The position numbers and the translations under genes were made by a program. 64,000 bases of DNA from Diogma glabrata (Eukaryota > Arthropoda > Insecta > Diptera > Cylindrotomidae), in the NCBI GenBank assembly GCA_963693315.1, contig OY856188.1, positions 218,073,396 through 218,137,395 of the forward strand. The letters are read 5' to 3'. The notes under the pieces were generated by a model that saw only the letters and a list, made by a program, of their open reading frames with translations, searched no databases and was not told the DNA's origin. Shown here piece by piece: positions 39,545-49,074 of the stretch; position 1 is the stretch's first letter; each line of letters opens with the position of its first letter.

Positions 39545-40502
39545 TACCAATTATTGTAATGATGCTGCAGGGCTTCTTGAAGAACTGAGTTTCCCAGACA
39601 ATTCTGACGAATGGAGACATTTTATTGATGCATCGAAGATTAGTTTGAAAGCCGTTTTACTTCACAAGGGAAATAAATAACCATCAGTGCCTCTAGCACA
39701 TGCAACAAACATGAAAGAAAATTATGCAAATCTGGAGGTATACTTGGAAAAATAAAATATTCTCAATACCTATGGAACATTTGTACTGACTTAAAAGTTG
39801 TCGCTATACTTACTGGATTGCAAGGAGGATACACCAAGTTTTGCTGTTTTTTATGTGAGTGGGACAGTCGCGCAAGAGACAAACATTACAAAGTGAAAAC
39901 TTGGCCGCAAAGAAAAAGCTTGACACCTGGACTTAAAAATGTATCTCAAGAGCCTCTAGTGCCAAGTGACAAAAATTTTTGCCACCACTTCGTATAAAGT
40001 TGGGGCTCATGAAAAACTTAGTGAAAGCTTTGAACAAGGTGGGTGCAGGCTTTCAATATCTCAAAACAAAATTTCATCGAATTAGTGACGCGAAATTGAA
40101 AGAAGCGATTTTTGTAGGTCCGCAAATACGAGAGCTTATGAGGAATAAAGTTTTCAATTCGAAGTTGAGCAAAGCTGTAAAAAAGCTTGGGTGGTTTTTG
40201 TAAAAGGGTGTCATAATTTTCTAGGTAATACAAGAGCTGACAACTACCGACAAATCATTCGAGAGCTTCTTTCTGCTTATAAAGCTTTAGGATGCAATAT
40301 GTCACTCAAAATTCATTTGTTGAACTCGCATTTAGATTTCTTTCCGAAAAATCTCGGTGCCGTATCAGATGAGCATAGCGAAAGGTTTCATCAGGATATT
40401 ATGCATATTGAAAGACGATACAATGGAAAATGGTCAACAGCAATGCCTGCTGATTTTTGTTGGTCAATTCGCCGTGAAACTTCGATGGAAACGATTTTGT
40501 AA
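39545..40502 (+). pseudogene. Decayed transposon protein of a family common in arthropod genomes
   Basis: Three consecutive blocks. First, LLEELSFPDNSDEWRHFIDA with SKISLKAVLLHKGNK and an in-frame stop. Second, YSQYLWNICTDLKVVAILTG, then GGYTKFCCFLCEWDSRARDK and LPPLRIKLGLMKNLVKALNK, IFVGPQIRELM. Third, after a frame change at ~40200, HNFLGNTRADNYRQIIRELL, MSLKIHLLNSHLDFFPKNLG, AVSDEHSERFHQDIMHIERR and YNGKWSTAMPADFCWSIRRE. I recognise this order from many uncharacterised arthropod proteins repeated in genomes, which I take to be transposon-encoded. I cannot assign the superfamily. The CCFLCEW cysteines and the HSHLDFF and DEHSERFHQD segments are the conserved parts. At least one stop and two frame changes are present, so it is dead. 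A domesticated host gene is unlikely. Confidence 0.75.
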
Positions 40503-40509
40503 TTGTTGT

Positions 40510-41300
40510 TGCTAAAATAATATCGTTTTTTAATTAAATGGACATTATATTTAAAATCTATGTGCTGTATTTTTTTGCATGTTAAATTCCGTGGTAAGAG
40601 CACCAAATATGATGTAATCATGCATGAAAACAATGAGGAGAAAAAAAAATTTTTCTGCAGACCAGTGTTCTACACAAAAAGAAACTAACATTCAATGGCA
40701 CGAGCAAAAGTCCAGGGTCAGCATAAACTTTCTTGCACAGTTAAATTAGGTATTCTGCAATTCCTTTTAATTTTCATAATTAGGTAAAAAAATATGAATT
40801 GAAAATAGAAAAAAAAAAGTAGATACGAGCTTCTGGAATTGTCAAATTTAAGAAATATTTTGAATAATTGTGTTCTTATACACAATTAGGTTGAGAAGTC
40901 TATTGACTTTGAAGATCTCTAAACTTTAGGTAAAGAGGACGAAAATGGAAGCACAAGGAATACCTTGCCCATAACAAGGAAAGCTATTTTATACCGATGC
41001 GTTAAAAAAACATTGTAGCTGTATTTTTGCCCGAAATACGATAGTGTTTTTACTAAAGAAGAAATTTAAATATTATAACGATTAGGGAGTACGATAGAAT
41101 ACAATACAATAGAATATCGTTCTAGAAAATGTTCTTTAGAGAAAATAGTTGCAATAAAAGAATATAAAAATACCGGAATGAAGATAACAAAAACAAAGTA
41201 ATACGCAACCGAAAATATTTGTGTCTACAAAAACTAGAAAATAAAAACCTCTTAAAGTATATAAATAAAAAAATTAAAAAGTATAGATCTCACACATAAG
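40510..41300. other. Intronic stretch between transposon relics, no gene seen
   Basis: Non-coding by eye; it may contain untranslated parts of the element at 39.5-40.5 kb. Confidence 0.6.
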
Positions 41301-41598
41301 TGTCAACATTTGATGATCGTGTTACATATTATGGTTTTGTTGATAAAGGGACAAAGGTTGTGTTCCAGAATTTTGTAAAAATATCACTATTGTTTCATGT
41401 AGTATATATAAGAGGCTGTGCTAGAGGATATATTAGTATAAATTTACAAGTTCGTCAAGCTGGTCAAGTTCGTCAAGTTAAATAAAATAATTGTAAGAGA
41501 ATATTATAAGTGAGAAGTTATTGTTAATACAAGAACAACATAAGAACAATTAAGGGGAATACTCTTAGGAGAAATATTTTTATAAGAAATAAAATTGG
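41301..41598 (+). repeat. Left LTR of the Gypsy-like element
   Basis: Begins TGTCAACATT and includes a TATATATAAG box, GCTAGAGGATATATTAGTAT, ACAAGTTCGTCAAG and ATATTTTTATAAGAAATAAA. The downstream half matches the LTR-like sequence at 48439-48600 plus 49030-49052. The exact ends are not fixed because the right copy lacks its own 5' half. Confidence 0.6.
41403..41412 (+). promoter_or_regulatory. TATA box of the left LTR
   Basis: TATATATAAG about 25-30 bases upstream of the segment where the two LTR copies begin to match. This is the usual place for an LTR core promoter at the U3/R border. Confidence 0.4.
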
Positions 41599-41929
41599 AT
41601 CCAGAGAAATTTCTTTTAAGGCAAGAAGAACCAGATGATATGATATTAAAAAGGCAAGAAGTAGGGAAGATAAATATGGTGGTGTTGAAGTAATGAGACA
41701 AGTCGCACCAACAAACGTTACCTTGCGCAGTTAATAGCTTTGATGCAAAATATGAGTTTCAGTGTTAACCAAATAAAGACTGAGATGAAAGCAGATGTAA
41801 AGGAAAGCAATGAAGTCACGAACAATAAAATTAGATACAGCAGTACATAACCATCAATAAAAACAGTCTGAAAACATCAATCAACAGTCTGCAAACATCA
41901 ATAAACATTTCAACGGAAAACTTCTACAA

Positions 41930-42960
41930 ATGGCAGCGAGTCTGCTCTTCGTAGTAGGGAAAATTATGGATGAAAAACTTAAAGATGTACAGAAAGAAGT
42001 TAAAATGCTGGGACAGAAAGCTCTCGACAAAAACCAGAAGGTACAATCAATGGTTATGAATTTTGAAAAAAAAAATGTTTTCAAGATGTAAAAATTAATG
42101 GCAAAACAATTCACATGGTTCAACAAATACTATCCACAAAGCTAAAACCACCACCATATACTACGGTACATCATCGTATGGAATTTTCAAATTCCAATTT
42201 GAAAGGGCAGCTAATCAGAACTTTTGGAACGAAACACATCGTGTTGCATCTTTAATAGTGGCGCTAAAATGTGAAGCAGCAGAATCAATTCTAGTAGTTC
42301 CAGAACAAGATTGACGGGGATATAATAAAATCATGAATGCTGTAGATCACAAGTATGGTGGTGAGCACAAGCGGTAGATATACAGAATTGAGTTGAAGGG
42401 TCGCCACCACCAATTTGGAGAAAATCTTCAATAGTGTCTATTGCAATTGAGCATTTGCTACATATGGCACATGGAAATGCATCTTCAAATTAAATGGAAA
42501 GAATTAAAGTAGATGCGTTTATCAACGGCATTAGATATCCTGAGACACAAAAGTCAATTATGATAACATCAACGGCAGCATTCAATGAAACATTTGCACT
42601 GACATGTGAGGTGGCACAAAACATCTATAAGTCATCAGTAGAAGCCAACAAATGGGACGATAAGAACAACAAATACAGCGAGGTACTATACAAGGACAGC
42701 ATTGGTACCAAATGTTGGGTATGTGACAAGGTGGGTCATATTGCACGGGAGTACTGAGGAATAAACATGAAACAAGAAAAATCGCCCATTCGCAAAAGTT
42801 CAATGGAAGAAGAAAAGCATGCAGTGTTCATTTATTGGATATGTGATAAAACAGACCATATTTCACAGGAGTCAGAAAGCATGGCAGATCTTCTTCTCCT
42901 ATTCAACGGAAGCAATGTAAAGTACAAATGCGGTGGAACGAAGAAATGAAAAAGAAGTTA
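41930..42960 (+). pseudogene. Gypsy-like gag remnant with zinc knuckles
   Basis: Broken frames carry, in order: a Lys/Glu-rich helical start (KIMDEKLKDVQKEVKMLG), then YGIFKFQFERAANQNFWNET with HRVASLIVALKCEAAESILV, an NAVDHKYGGEHKR segment, then VDAFINGIRYPETQKSI, and finally the zinc knuckle CWVCDKVGHIAREY followed by a second degenerate one (IYWICDKTDHISQES). The order matches Gypsy-type Gag (capsid followed by CCHC nucleocapsid). The last Cys of the first knuckle is replaced by Tyr, the first Cys of the second by Tyr and its last Cys by Ser. Several stops interrupt the frame. A bound-RNA packaging role is known for the family. Confidence 0.75.
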
Positions 42961-43030
42961 CATGTATCCCAACTTCAAGAGTGGTAGAGAACGGAAAAGA
43001 CGTAGGGGAAGATCGGCACTATTCGTACAC

Positions 43031-43423
43031 GGGGCACATTCGTACAGTATTTATTATACAATAACAGAAAGACTTGCGCACGTGCCTTTGCATGTGTGCG
43101 TAAGCTATATAGCCGCCATTATGTACATGAAGTTTCATATCATTCGCATTGTTGAGAGCAAAGTGACAGGTTGTATCGTGTTTTCGCTCTTTGTAATTTT
43201 TTTATAAATGTTTTCGGTTTAATTTGTTTTAGTTTTGTGAAGCTTTTTTTACATGGGTCCTTCTCATTACATAGTAAATATCATTAGGATATGTTTTTAA
43301 TATGAAATTTGTGCAGTTTTTGTATAAGTGTTAGAAGAGTTTAATTTTTATTGTTATTTGTGCAATGGGGCAGATTCGAACAGCTTTATATGGGGCACAT
43401 TCATACGCGTACGAATGTGCCCC
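43031..43423. repeat. Subterminal repeats and palindrome of the pogo element
   Basis: The motif GGGGCACATTCGTAC is at 43031-43045, a variant GGGGCAGATTCGAAC at 43367-43381, and a near-perfect palindrome with two 16-bp arms at 43392-43423 (left arm GGGGCACATTCATACG). A further copy, GGGGCAGATCCGTAC, is at 45870-45884 near the right end. They resemble the end repeat itself and are good candidates for transposase-binding sites. Confidence 0.7.
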
Positions 43424-43476
43424 AATATGCATTGTGCACGAGCGGTAATTCAATAATTTTTTTTTTCAGAAACAAC

Positions 43477-45597
43477 ATGGTAAGAAGTTATAAGCCAAAG
43501 AAGTCGAGGAGCCAGGCAGTTGATGAAAGTTCTATGCAGTCTGCAATACAGGATGTATTGCAGGGAATTTCATACAGAACAGCTGCAAATAAATATAATT
43601 TAAAACTTTCTACTTTAGAAAGTCGGGTAAAAAAATATAAGAGCAGGAGTGATGATGAAGCGTCTAGTAGTCGCACTTTTAATTCGAAGTTCACGAGCGT
43701 CCAGGTTTTTTCTATGGAGCAGGAAAAACTACTTAATGAATACATTACGAAATGTTGTAAAATGCACTATGGACTTACAACAATACAAGTAAGAAAATTG
43801 GGGTATGAGTACGCCAAATCTCTAAATTTAAAATACCCTGCAAATTGGGAAGAAAACAAAATGGCTTCGAAGGATTGGATGTATGGATTTAGAAGAAGAA
43901 ATACGGACCTCAGTTTGCGAAAGCCCGAAAATACAAGTGCAGCCAGATCTTTTGCTTTCAATAAAACCTCGGTTACAGAGTTTTATAATAACTTGAAGAC
44001 CGTTTTGGGACGACATACTTTTTCTGCTGATTGAATATTCAATTTTGATGAATCATGTGTATCAACAGTTTTAGACACGCCCAAAGTTTTAGCTCCAAAA
44101 AGTCAAAAACAAGTCGGGCAAATTGTATCAGCTGAAAGAGGTGAGCTTGTAACTTTTGATGGTATTATATCAGCAAGTGGAAATACCATACCACCACTGT
44201 TTGAATTTCCACGAGTGAATTATAAAGAAAATTTCCTCGACGGTGGACCCGAAGGCAGTATTGGTGCTGCGAAAAGAAGCGGTTGGATAAATAGTGAAAT
44301 ATTTATCTCTGTCTTAAAACACATCCAAAAATACACACTCAGCTCAAAAAATAATCCTATATTATTATTATGTGACAATCATGAAAGTCACATCTCCTTG
44401 GGAGCAATAAACTATGCTAGAGACAATGGTATGATTTACTTATCTTTTCCGCCACATATATCTCATCGTTTGCAGCCACTGGATGTTGGAGTATTCGGGC
44501 CATATAAATCAAAACTCAAGACTGCTTTCAATAGCTGGCATATTATGAATCCTGGCAAAGCAATAAGTATTTACAACGTACCCAAACTTGTGAAAATAGC
44601 ATATTTCGAATCATTCACTGCAAAAAATATTACAAGTGGGTTCAGTACACCCGAAATATGGCCCCTTAATGAATTAGCCTTTAGCGAGGAAGATTTTGCT
44701 CCAACTGAAGTGTATGCTTCAGGTAACTTGGAAAATATGCCACCTAATCAGAATAACATTACAAAAAACTTGACATCACTTATACCGCAGCCAACTGTCA
44801 ATGATCTCTGCCAGCCTTCAACATCTGCAACACAGGATTTCTGTCAGGTTCCGCAAGAATCTAACTCCCAAACATTTAACCCACCTATGACGACTATTGT
44901 CTGTGATATTCAAGAGTCTAATACCAGTGAATCGATAACCTTAGATGATCCACAAATTCAACAAATCGTACCAACGAAAACTACCTTAACACCAGAAGCA
45001 ATTCGTCCCTATCCAACTGCTATAAGAAATAAGAAAACAAAGAGAGGAAGGCAGTCTGGAAAATCACGTATATATACTGACACACCTGAAAAAGATAAAA
45101 TTGAAGAAAAGCATAAAGAAAAAGAATTAAAGAAGCTAGAACAAGAAAGAAAATTTAAAGCGAAACAAATGAAACGGGCTTTAAAGAACTTAAGTACAAA
45201 AAAGAAAACCAAGAAACACGTAGAAAGTGATGATTCAGAACATGAAGGATCATATATGAGCTTGCAAGAGAGTTCAACTTCCATTATAGATGCAGATAAA
45301 GCTGATAATGACGACTTGGAAATGGATACAAGTATTGCTGTGCTACCAGACAACATAAAGGATAATTCATTTATTTTAGTCAAATTTTTGAAAAAGAAGT
45401 CTGTTGTTTATTATGTTGGAAAAGTGTTGAGCCACTATTCTTCTACAGAATTTAAAGTATCTTATTTGAGAAAGAAGGCAGAATCGTCGTGGACATTTGT
45501 TTTTCCAACAGATCCCAAACTGCCATTAATTTGCACAGCTAGAACTTCCAAACTATTTACTTTCTCAGTAAATTTATCTAATTTTAATGTGCAATAA
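43477..45597 (+). pseudogene. pogo-like transposase with one internal stop
   Basis: A transposase cuts and rejoins the element's TA-flanked ends. The chosen start is ATG at 43477 (MVRSYKPKKSRSQAV), just before a Psq-type helix-turn-helix (residues ~14-57: MQSAIQDVLQGISYRTAANK, TLESRVKKYK). A CENP-B-like second DNA-binding domain follows (residues ~80-150, ending GWMYGF-like as KDWMYGFRRRN). TGA at 44032-44034 interrupts codon 186. The catalytic core continues in the same frame: IFNFDES (Asp 191), LLLCDNHESH (Asp 300) and RLQPLDVGVFGPYK (Asp 336), a complete DDD triad with 35 residues between the last two. The C-terminus is long: Ser/Thr/Gln-rich, then a Lys/Glu-rich coiled coil (~540-580), acidic repeats and a final ~70-residue folded-looking segment (LVKFLKKKSVVYYVGKVLSH). 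Length is 706 residues if the stop is read through. TTTTTTTTCAG just upstream of the start could be a 5'-UTR splice acceptor. Confidence 0.92.
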
Positions 45598-45654
45598 TAT
45601 TTATATTATTAGTTTATTTTTTTTCTAAAGAATTTATAATACCTTAAGTATTTA

Positions 45655-45740
45655 TTGACTAGAAGAGGTCATTTTACTTTTTTTTGACTAGAAGAGGTCA
45701 TTTATTTTTGTTAACTAGAAGAGGTTATTTATTTTTTGTT
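45655..45740 (+). repeat. Triple ~28-bp repeat in the transposase 3' UTR
   Basis: TTGACTAGAAGAGGTCATTT occurs at 45655, 45684 and, with two changes, 45711. Each contains the small inverted repeat GACtagaagagGTC. It lies between the transposase stop and the polyadenylation signal. Confidence 0.85.
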
Positions 45741-45766
45741 AATTTTGTATACTTTTATGATAAGAA

Positions 45767-45772
45767 AATAAA
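45767..45772 (+). terminator. Polyadenylation signal of the pogo transposase
   Basis: AATAAA 170 bases after the stop codon, followed by a T-rich stretch. The position suits the 3' end of the transposase transcript. Confidence 0.55.
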
Positions 45773-46071
45773 AGTTTTTTGAATTAATTTGCATTTTTTA
45801 TCACTTGTACGAAAGTTCCCCATAGCGTCTGAAAATACCCCATATGCTGTATGAAACTACCCCAAATGTGGGGCAGATCCGTACAAAATTCAGAGCATGT
45901 TTAATTAAATTTTACACATTAAATACAAAAAATAGTGGCCTGACATTTTTTTATATTAAGCACAGATAAATATACTATTGTTTGCTTCAACAATGAGTAC
46001 TCTAAATGAAATAGAACAAAATATAAAAATTAAAATGTAAAAACCGTACGAATGGTGTCGATCTTCCCCTA

Positions 46072-46380
46072 CGAGTCTAGAGAGAAATGAATGGCAAGAG
46101 TGGTTTTATCATGTTGGACACAGGAAAGCTTGCAAACTTGTTCGCCGAAATTTGATTGATGGAGATATACAACAAACGGCGGATCTGAAACTGCAGACAG
46201 TAATTGGAAGATACACAGATGTACAAAGCAAGAGTATGGCTGAAATAAAAATAGGTTAAAATTGCTTTTAACTTGAGGTGTTAGGAGCAGACATTATGGA
46301 TGAAGTTATCGTATGAATGAACTTCATTAAGCCAAATGGGTTTGTCTTCGATTTTGGCCGGGGTGTACTAAATTTTAATA
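46072..46380 (+). pseudogene. Gypsy-like aspartic protease remnant
   Basis: Directly after the pogo element, the reading REMNGKSGFIMLDTGKLANL contains the LDTG active-site motif of retroviral-type proteases. It is followed by a stop-interrupted LEVLGADIMDEVIV and MNFIKPNGFVFDFGRGVLNF, which match the flap and C-terminal part. The stretch TSRVVENGKDV just left of the pogo element (42970-43002) is the start of the same region. The active-site triad is retained but stops break the frame. Downstream RT sequence is absent. Confidence 0.7.
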
Positions 46381-47249
46381 ATGTCACGGTGTCATGAAAA
46401 AGGTTTTTTTAGAGCAGACATGTCAATGCGGCCCACAACACTTTTCCACACCTACAGTGTTTTAATTAAAAATGTGTCTTCGGAAACGGATGGGGCCCAT
46501 TCTTCATTCATAACTGATGGGGCTAGACTAAAAGATTATGTTAAAATCCAACAAAATAAATCTTTTCACCATTTCCATATTGCATTATCCACCAGCAATA
46601 TATAATTCAAAAAGATGTTGAATGTGATTACAATGGTTTGCTATGCTATACTGAAGTGCGCTGAGTTTCGAGTTATAAGGTTTTCAGAAGATTTTTACAG
46701 CTGTTGGACGAAATTATACATACTTTTTTTTTAAATTAGAGATTATGACTGCTTTGAACTGGAAAAAGTTGATTGGATACAATATTTGGCTTTCTCATTT
46801 GACATTACTTGACATCTCAGTCAACTCAATATTATAATTCAGTGTAAAAACATGCTTATGACCTCGTTGTATGACCAAATAACTGCATTCAAACAAAAGA
46901 TACCCTTATGGAAAATACAATTGAAAAGAGAAAATTCATGCAATTGTTCTAGTTGTAAGACTGTTTTGTTTAACATCCAGAGTTAAAATTTTAAAAATTT
47001 GAAAAACAAATGAAAATGTTGGCAGATGATTTCGAAAAGAAGTTTTCAGATTTTCACAGTAGCGAGTCTCATTTCGCTATTTTTTGCTCTCCGATGTCTG
47101 TTGACATTGAAAAAATTAAGGTAAATTTGCAAATTGTGTTTGTAGAATTTGACACGCTATTGAGCCAAAAATATAAGGAAATTGGTATTCCAAAGTATTA
47201 CGAGTATTTACCTGCAGATCGTTTTCCAGTAGTCACCAGATCCTTGCCC

Positions 47250-47750
47250 CTTTCATTTGATAATTACCACATATTTTATACTTAACGTGGCGCCTGTCCT
47301 TGATGACTCCAGCAACTATTTTTTATCTGGCATTTTTTTCGATTCGACCGCTTTTTCGCTCGGGAAACGCTGAAACAAGGCGATTGCCCGGTTTCTTGTA
47401 AATTTACTACCACAATTTTTTTATTAATGGAGGTTAAAATTTGTTCGATAAAACGAAAGCAACCTTGTCCAACAAAAATTTGTCTGCTATTGTCAATTCC
47501 GACAACTCAAGCATGCTAAAATGTCAATTGTCGGACTCGACAATAGCAGACAAGTTTTTGTCCGACCAGGTTTTCCTCGTTTCCTAAAACAAATTTCCAC
47601 CACCATTAAATTTGTATTAAATTTACAAGACCTCGGGGGAATCGCCATGATTCGGAGTTTCCCTAGCGGGAAACAGACTCATCTTTGTTAGACTCGTCAA
47701 GAACAGGTGCCTCATGAAGTATAAAATATGTGGTAATCATCAAATGAAAG
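47250..47750. mobile_element. Fold-back element (~500 bp) with ~245-bp inverted arms
   Basis: The two halves are reverse complements with substitutions and small gaps. Outermost, TTTCATTTGATAATTACCAC on the left meets GTGGTAATCATCAAATGAAA on the right. Then GGCGCCTGTCCTTGATGA meets TCAAGAACAGGTGCC. At the centre TGTCTGCTATTGTC meets GACAATAGCAGACA around a ~45-base loop near 47500. It interrupts the hAT transposase between the PADRFPVV and FMFGSTY segments. No reading frame. I could not define a target duplication. Confidence 0.85.
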
Positions 47751-47808
47751 ACAGACCAACTACAGGAATTCGACATTTGGTTGTACGCATATTATTCATG
47801 TTTGGTAG

Positions 47809-47811
<3 letters not shown>

Positions 47812-47901
<90 letters not shown>
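47812..47901. repeat. (TA)45 microsatellite inside hAT transposase sequence
   Basis: A pure 90-bp TA run. On the left it joins the codons of FGST (TTTGGTAGCACA) and on the right TGTGAACAA (CEQ), so it expanded from the Tyr codon of the hAT FGSTYxCEQ motif. Confidence 0.97.
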
Positions 47902-47904
<3 letters not shown>

Positions 47905-48430
47905 AACAACTTTTTTTTACAAATGAAGATAAATAAAACTGCGCAGCGAACCATATTTACTGAAGAACATTTAGCATCGATACAAACCTTCTGAAATTTA
48001 TAGTCCGATTGATTGACGCCATATGCAAAAAACAATGAATGTTTTCTATTTCAAGATGGCGTTAAATATTTTTTAAATTTTTTCCACATTGAGTCTTAGT
48101 TTTAAAATGGCGCTTTAGGCTCACTATTTTTTCTGTGCTAAAAAAAACAGACTTACAATCGATATTAAAAATTACATCAAGCCAAAAACTAGTACTAAAT
48201 TTTGATGAATTGAAAATTAGAAAGGGGTGCATTATATCCGTACAAAACAGAATTAATAATTATATTTCTAAGATAAAAAGAAATTTCTATATAAACATTT
48301 TTGTATTGTTGTCTTTAACAAATTTAAAAATTTTTAAAATCCAAGAACATGTAGCCCGGCCCACACAAGGATTTGGAAAACAATTTTCGAAAAATTTGGC
48401 CCATATGCCGAAATGAGTTTGACATGCATG

Positions 48431-49052
48431 TGTTAGAGGATAGACTATTATATTTTTAGCAGTGATATAAACGAGTTAAAAATAAACGTTGACACAAGTT
48501 CGTCAAATTAAATAAAATAATTTGTATGAGATTATTATAGTGAAATAGAGTTATTATAAGTGAGGGATTATTGTGAATACAAGAACAATTATAGGGAATA
48601 GTAGTAATTCTCTTATGAGCTTAGAACGAAGGCAATTCTTCACGAGGATGAATCATCCGAGTGAAGAATTGCCATCATCCTATACGAACACAAGACGCTA
48701 TTTTATCCACGACTGCAAAATATTTCGATTACTTTCCAGTTTGCCTGCTAATGTTTTTATCACCATATTGAAAAACATGCATCACAGATAGTATAGAAAA
48801 ACTTTTTTATTTTATATTTGATATATATTGTTCTCGTTTTAACCTTTTGATATTACAATACCAACAAATGAATTTTTTAATCTGTTAGCTGAATATTTAA
48901 TAAACTATAGAACTGTTGTAGAATTCAATGAACGCGTCACATTCTACATACAAGTGAGAGAATATAAAATTACAATGGAAGACATATACATACATGGAAA
49001 GCATATATTCTTTATTAGTCGTGGATAAATATTTTTATAAGAAATAAAATCT
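48431..49052 (+). repeat. Right LTR of the Gypsy-like element (partial, interrupted)
   Basis: 48439-48600 matches the left LTR in order: GATA..CTATTAT, ACAAGTTCGTCAAATTAAAT, AAATAATTTGTATGAGA and AATACAAGAACAATT. Then a ~430-bp repeat intervenes, and TATTTTTATAAGAAATAAAAT at 49029-49050 matches the left LTR end (41575-41594). The 5' half is missing, probably deleted together with pol. Confidence 0.6.
48592..49029. repeat. Interspersed repeat, copy A, with hairpin and inverted boxes
   Basis: Copy A and copy B (49075-49552) share their whole length: ATGAGCTTAGAACGAAGG, GAAGAATTGCCATCATCC, CCACGACTGCAAAATATTTC, CAACAAATGAA, GAATATTTAATAAACTATAG, CAATGGAAGACATA and AGTCGTGGATAAA. Within it TTTATCCACGACT (48712) is the exact inverse of AGTCGTGGATAAA (49017-49029). 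A 43-base near-perfect hairpin lies at 48631-48673 (left arm GGCAATTCTTCACGAGGATG). The insertion splits the LTR. Family unknown, MITE-like. Confidence 0.75.
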
Positions 49053-49074
49053 TAAACGAATAAAAATTACGTCG

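Larger units (their letters stand above)
43005..46069 (+). mobile_element. pogo-like DNA transposon, nearly intact (3065 bp)
   Basis: Ends are inverted repeats of about 24 bp (26 counting the flanking TA): GGGGAAGATCGGCACTATTC at the left and, reverse-complemented, GGGGAAGATCGACACCATTC at the right. The TA dinucleotides at 43003-43004 and 46070-46071 are the target duplication expected of Tc1/mariner/pogo elements. It carries one transposase frame with a single nonsense codon and sits in the protease coding region of the Gypsy-like remnant: the gag/protease reading on the left resumes on the right. It is the best preserved element of the window. Confidence 0.92.
46730..48010 (+). pseudogene. 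hAT transposase remnant split by a fold-back element and a TA array
   Basis: Order of recognisable pieces: a helical stretch ending SLYDQITAFKQKIPLWKIQL (46870-46925), then MKMLADDFEKKFSDFHSSES, HFAIFCSPMSVDIEKIKVNL and EIGIPKYYEYLPADRFPVV (47010-47240). After the fold-back element come RILFMFGSTY, the (TA)n array, then CEQLFLQMKINKTAQRTIFT and EEHLASIQTF. FGSTYxCEQ with the downstream MKINK and LTxEHL-type segments is the hallmark of the hAT C-terminal dimerisation domain. Stops and frame changes make it inactive. It belongs to the SCAND3/GTF2IRD2-like hAT group by motif style. Confidence 0.8.
46415..48430 (+). mobile_element. Second hAT transposon (different family), internally deleted
   Basis: The left end begins CAGACATGTCAATGCGGCCC; the right end, reverse-complemented, begins CATGCATGTCAAACTCATTT, with 10 of the first 12 bases shared and GGCCCA-type motifs inside both. 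The flanks TTTTAGAG (46407-46414) and TGTTAGAG (48431-48438) are an 8-bp target duplication with one mismatch. It contains transposase remains, a 500-bp fold-back element and a TA array. Removing these leaves about 1.4 kb, so much of the element is already lost. It sits in the second LTR of the Gypsy-like remnant. Confidence 0.78.
41301..49052 (+). mobile_element. Gypsy-like LTR retrotransposon remnant, invaded by other elements
   Basis: Left LTR-like sequence (about 41301-41598), gag remains (41930-42960), start of the protease region, then a pogo insertion (43005-46069), the rest of the protease (46072-46380), a hAT insertion (46415-48430) and the second LTR-like sequence (48431-48600 and 49030-49052, itself interrupted). 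Both LTRs share TAGAGGATA...TATTA, ACAAGTTCGTCAA, AAATAAAATAATT and AATACAAGAAC in the same order. The reverse transcriptase, RNase H and integrase regions are missing, so most of pol was deleted. No envelope-like gene was seen. Confidence 0.7.

Noticed and set aside
45009..45383. 124-codon frame on the - strand
   Set aside because: Antisense shadow of the pogo transposase C-terminal region.
47714..48035. Frames on both strands ending or starting in Tyr-Ile repeats
   Set aside because: They cross the (TA)45 run; the non-repeat parts are hAT transposase remains on + and antisense on -.
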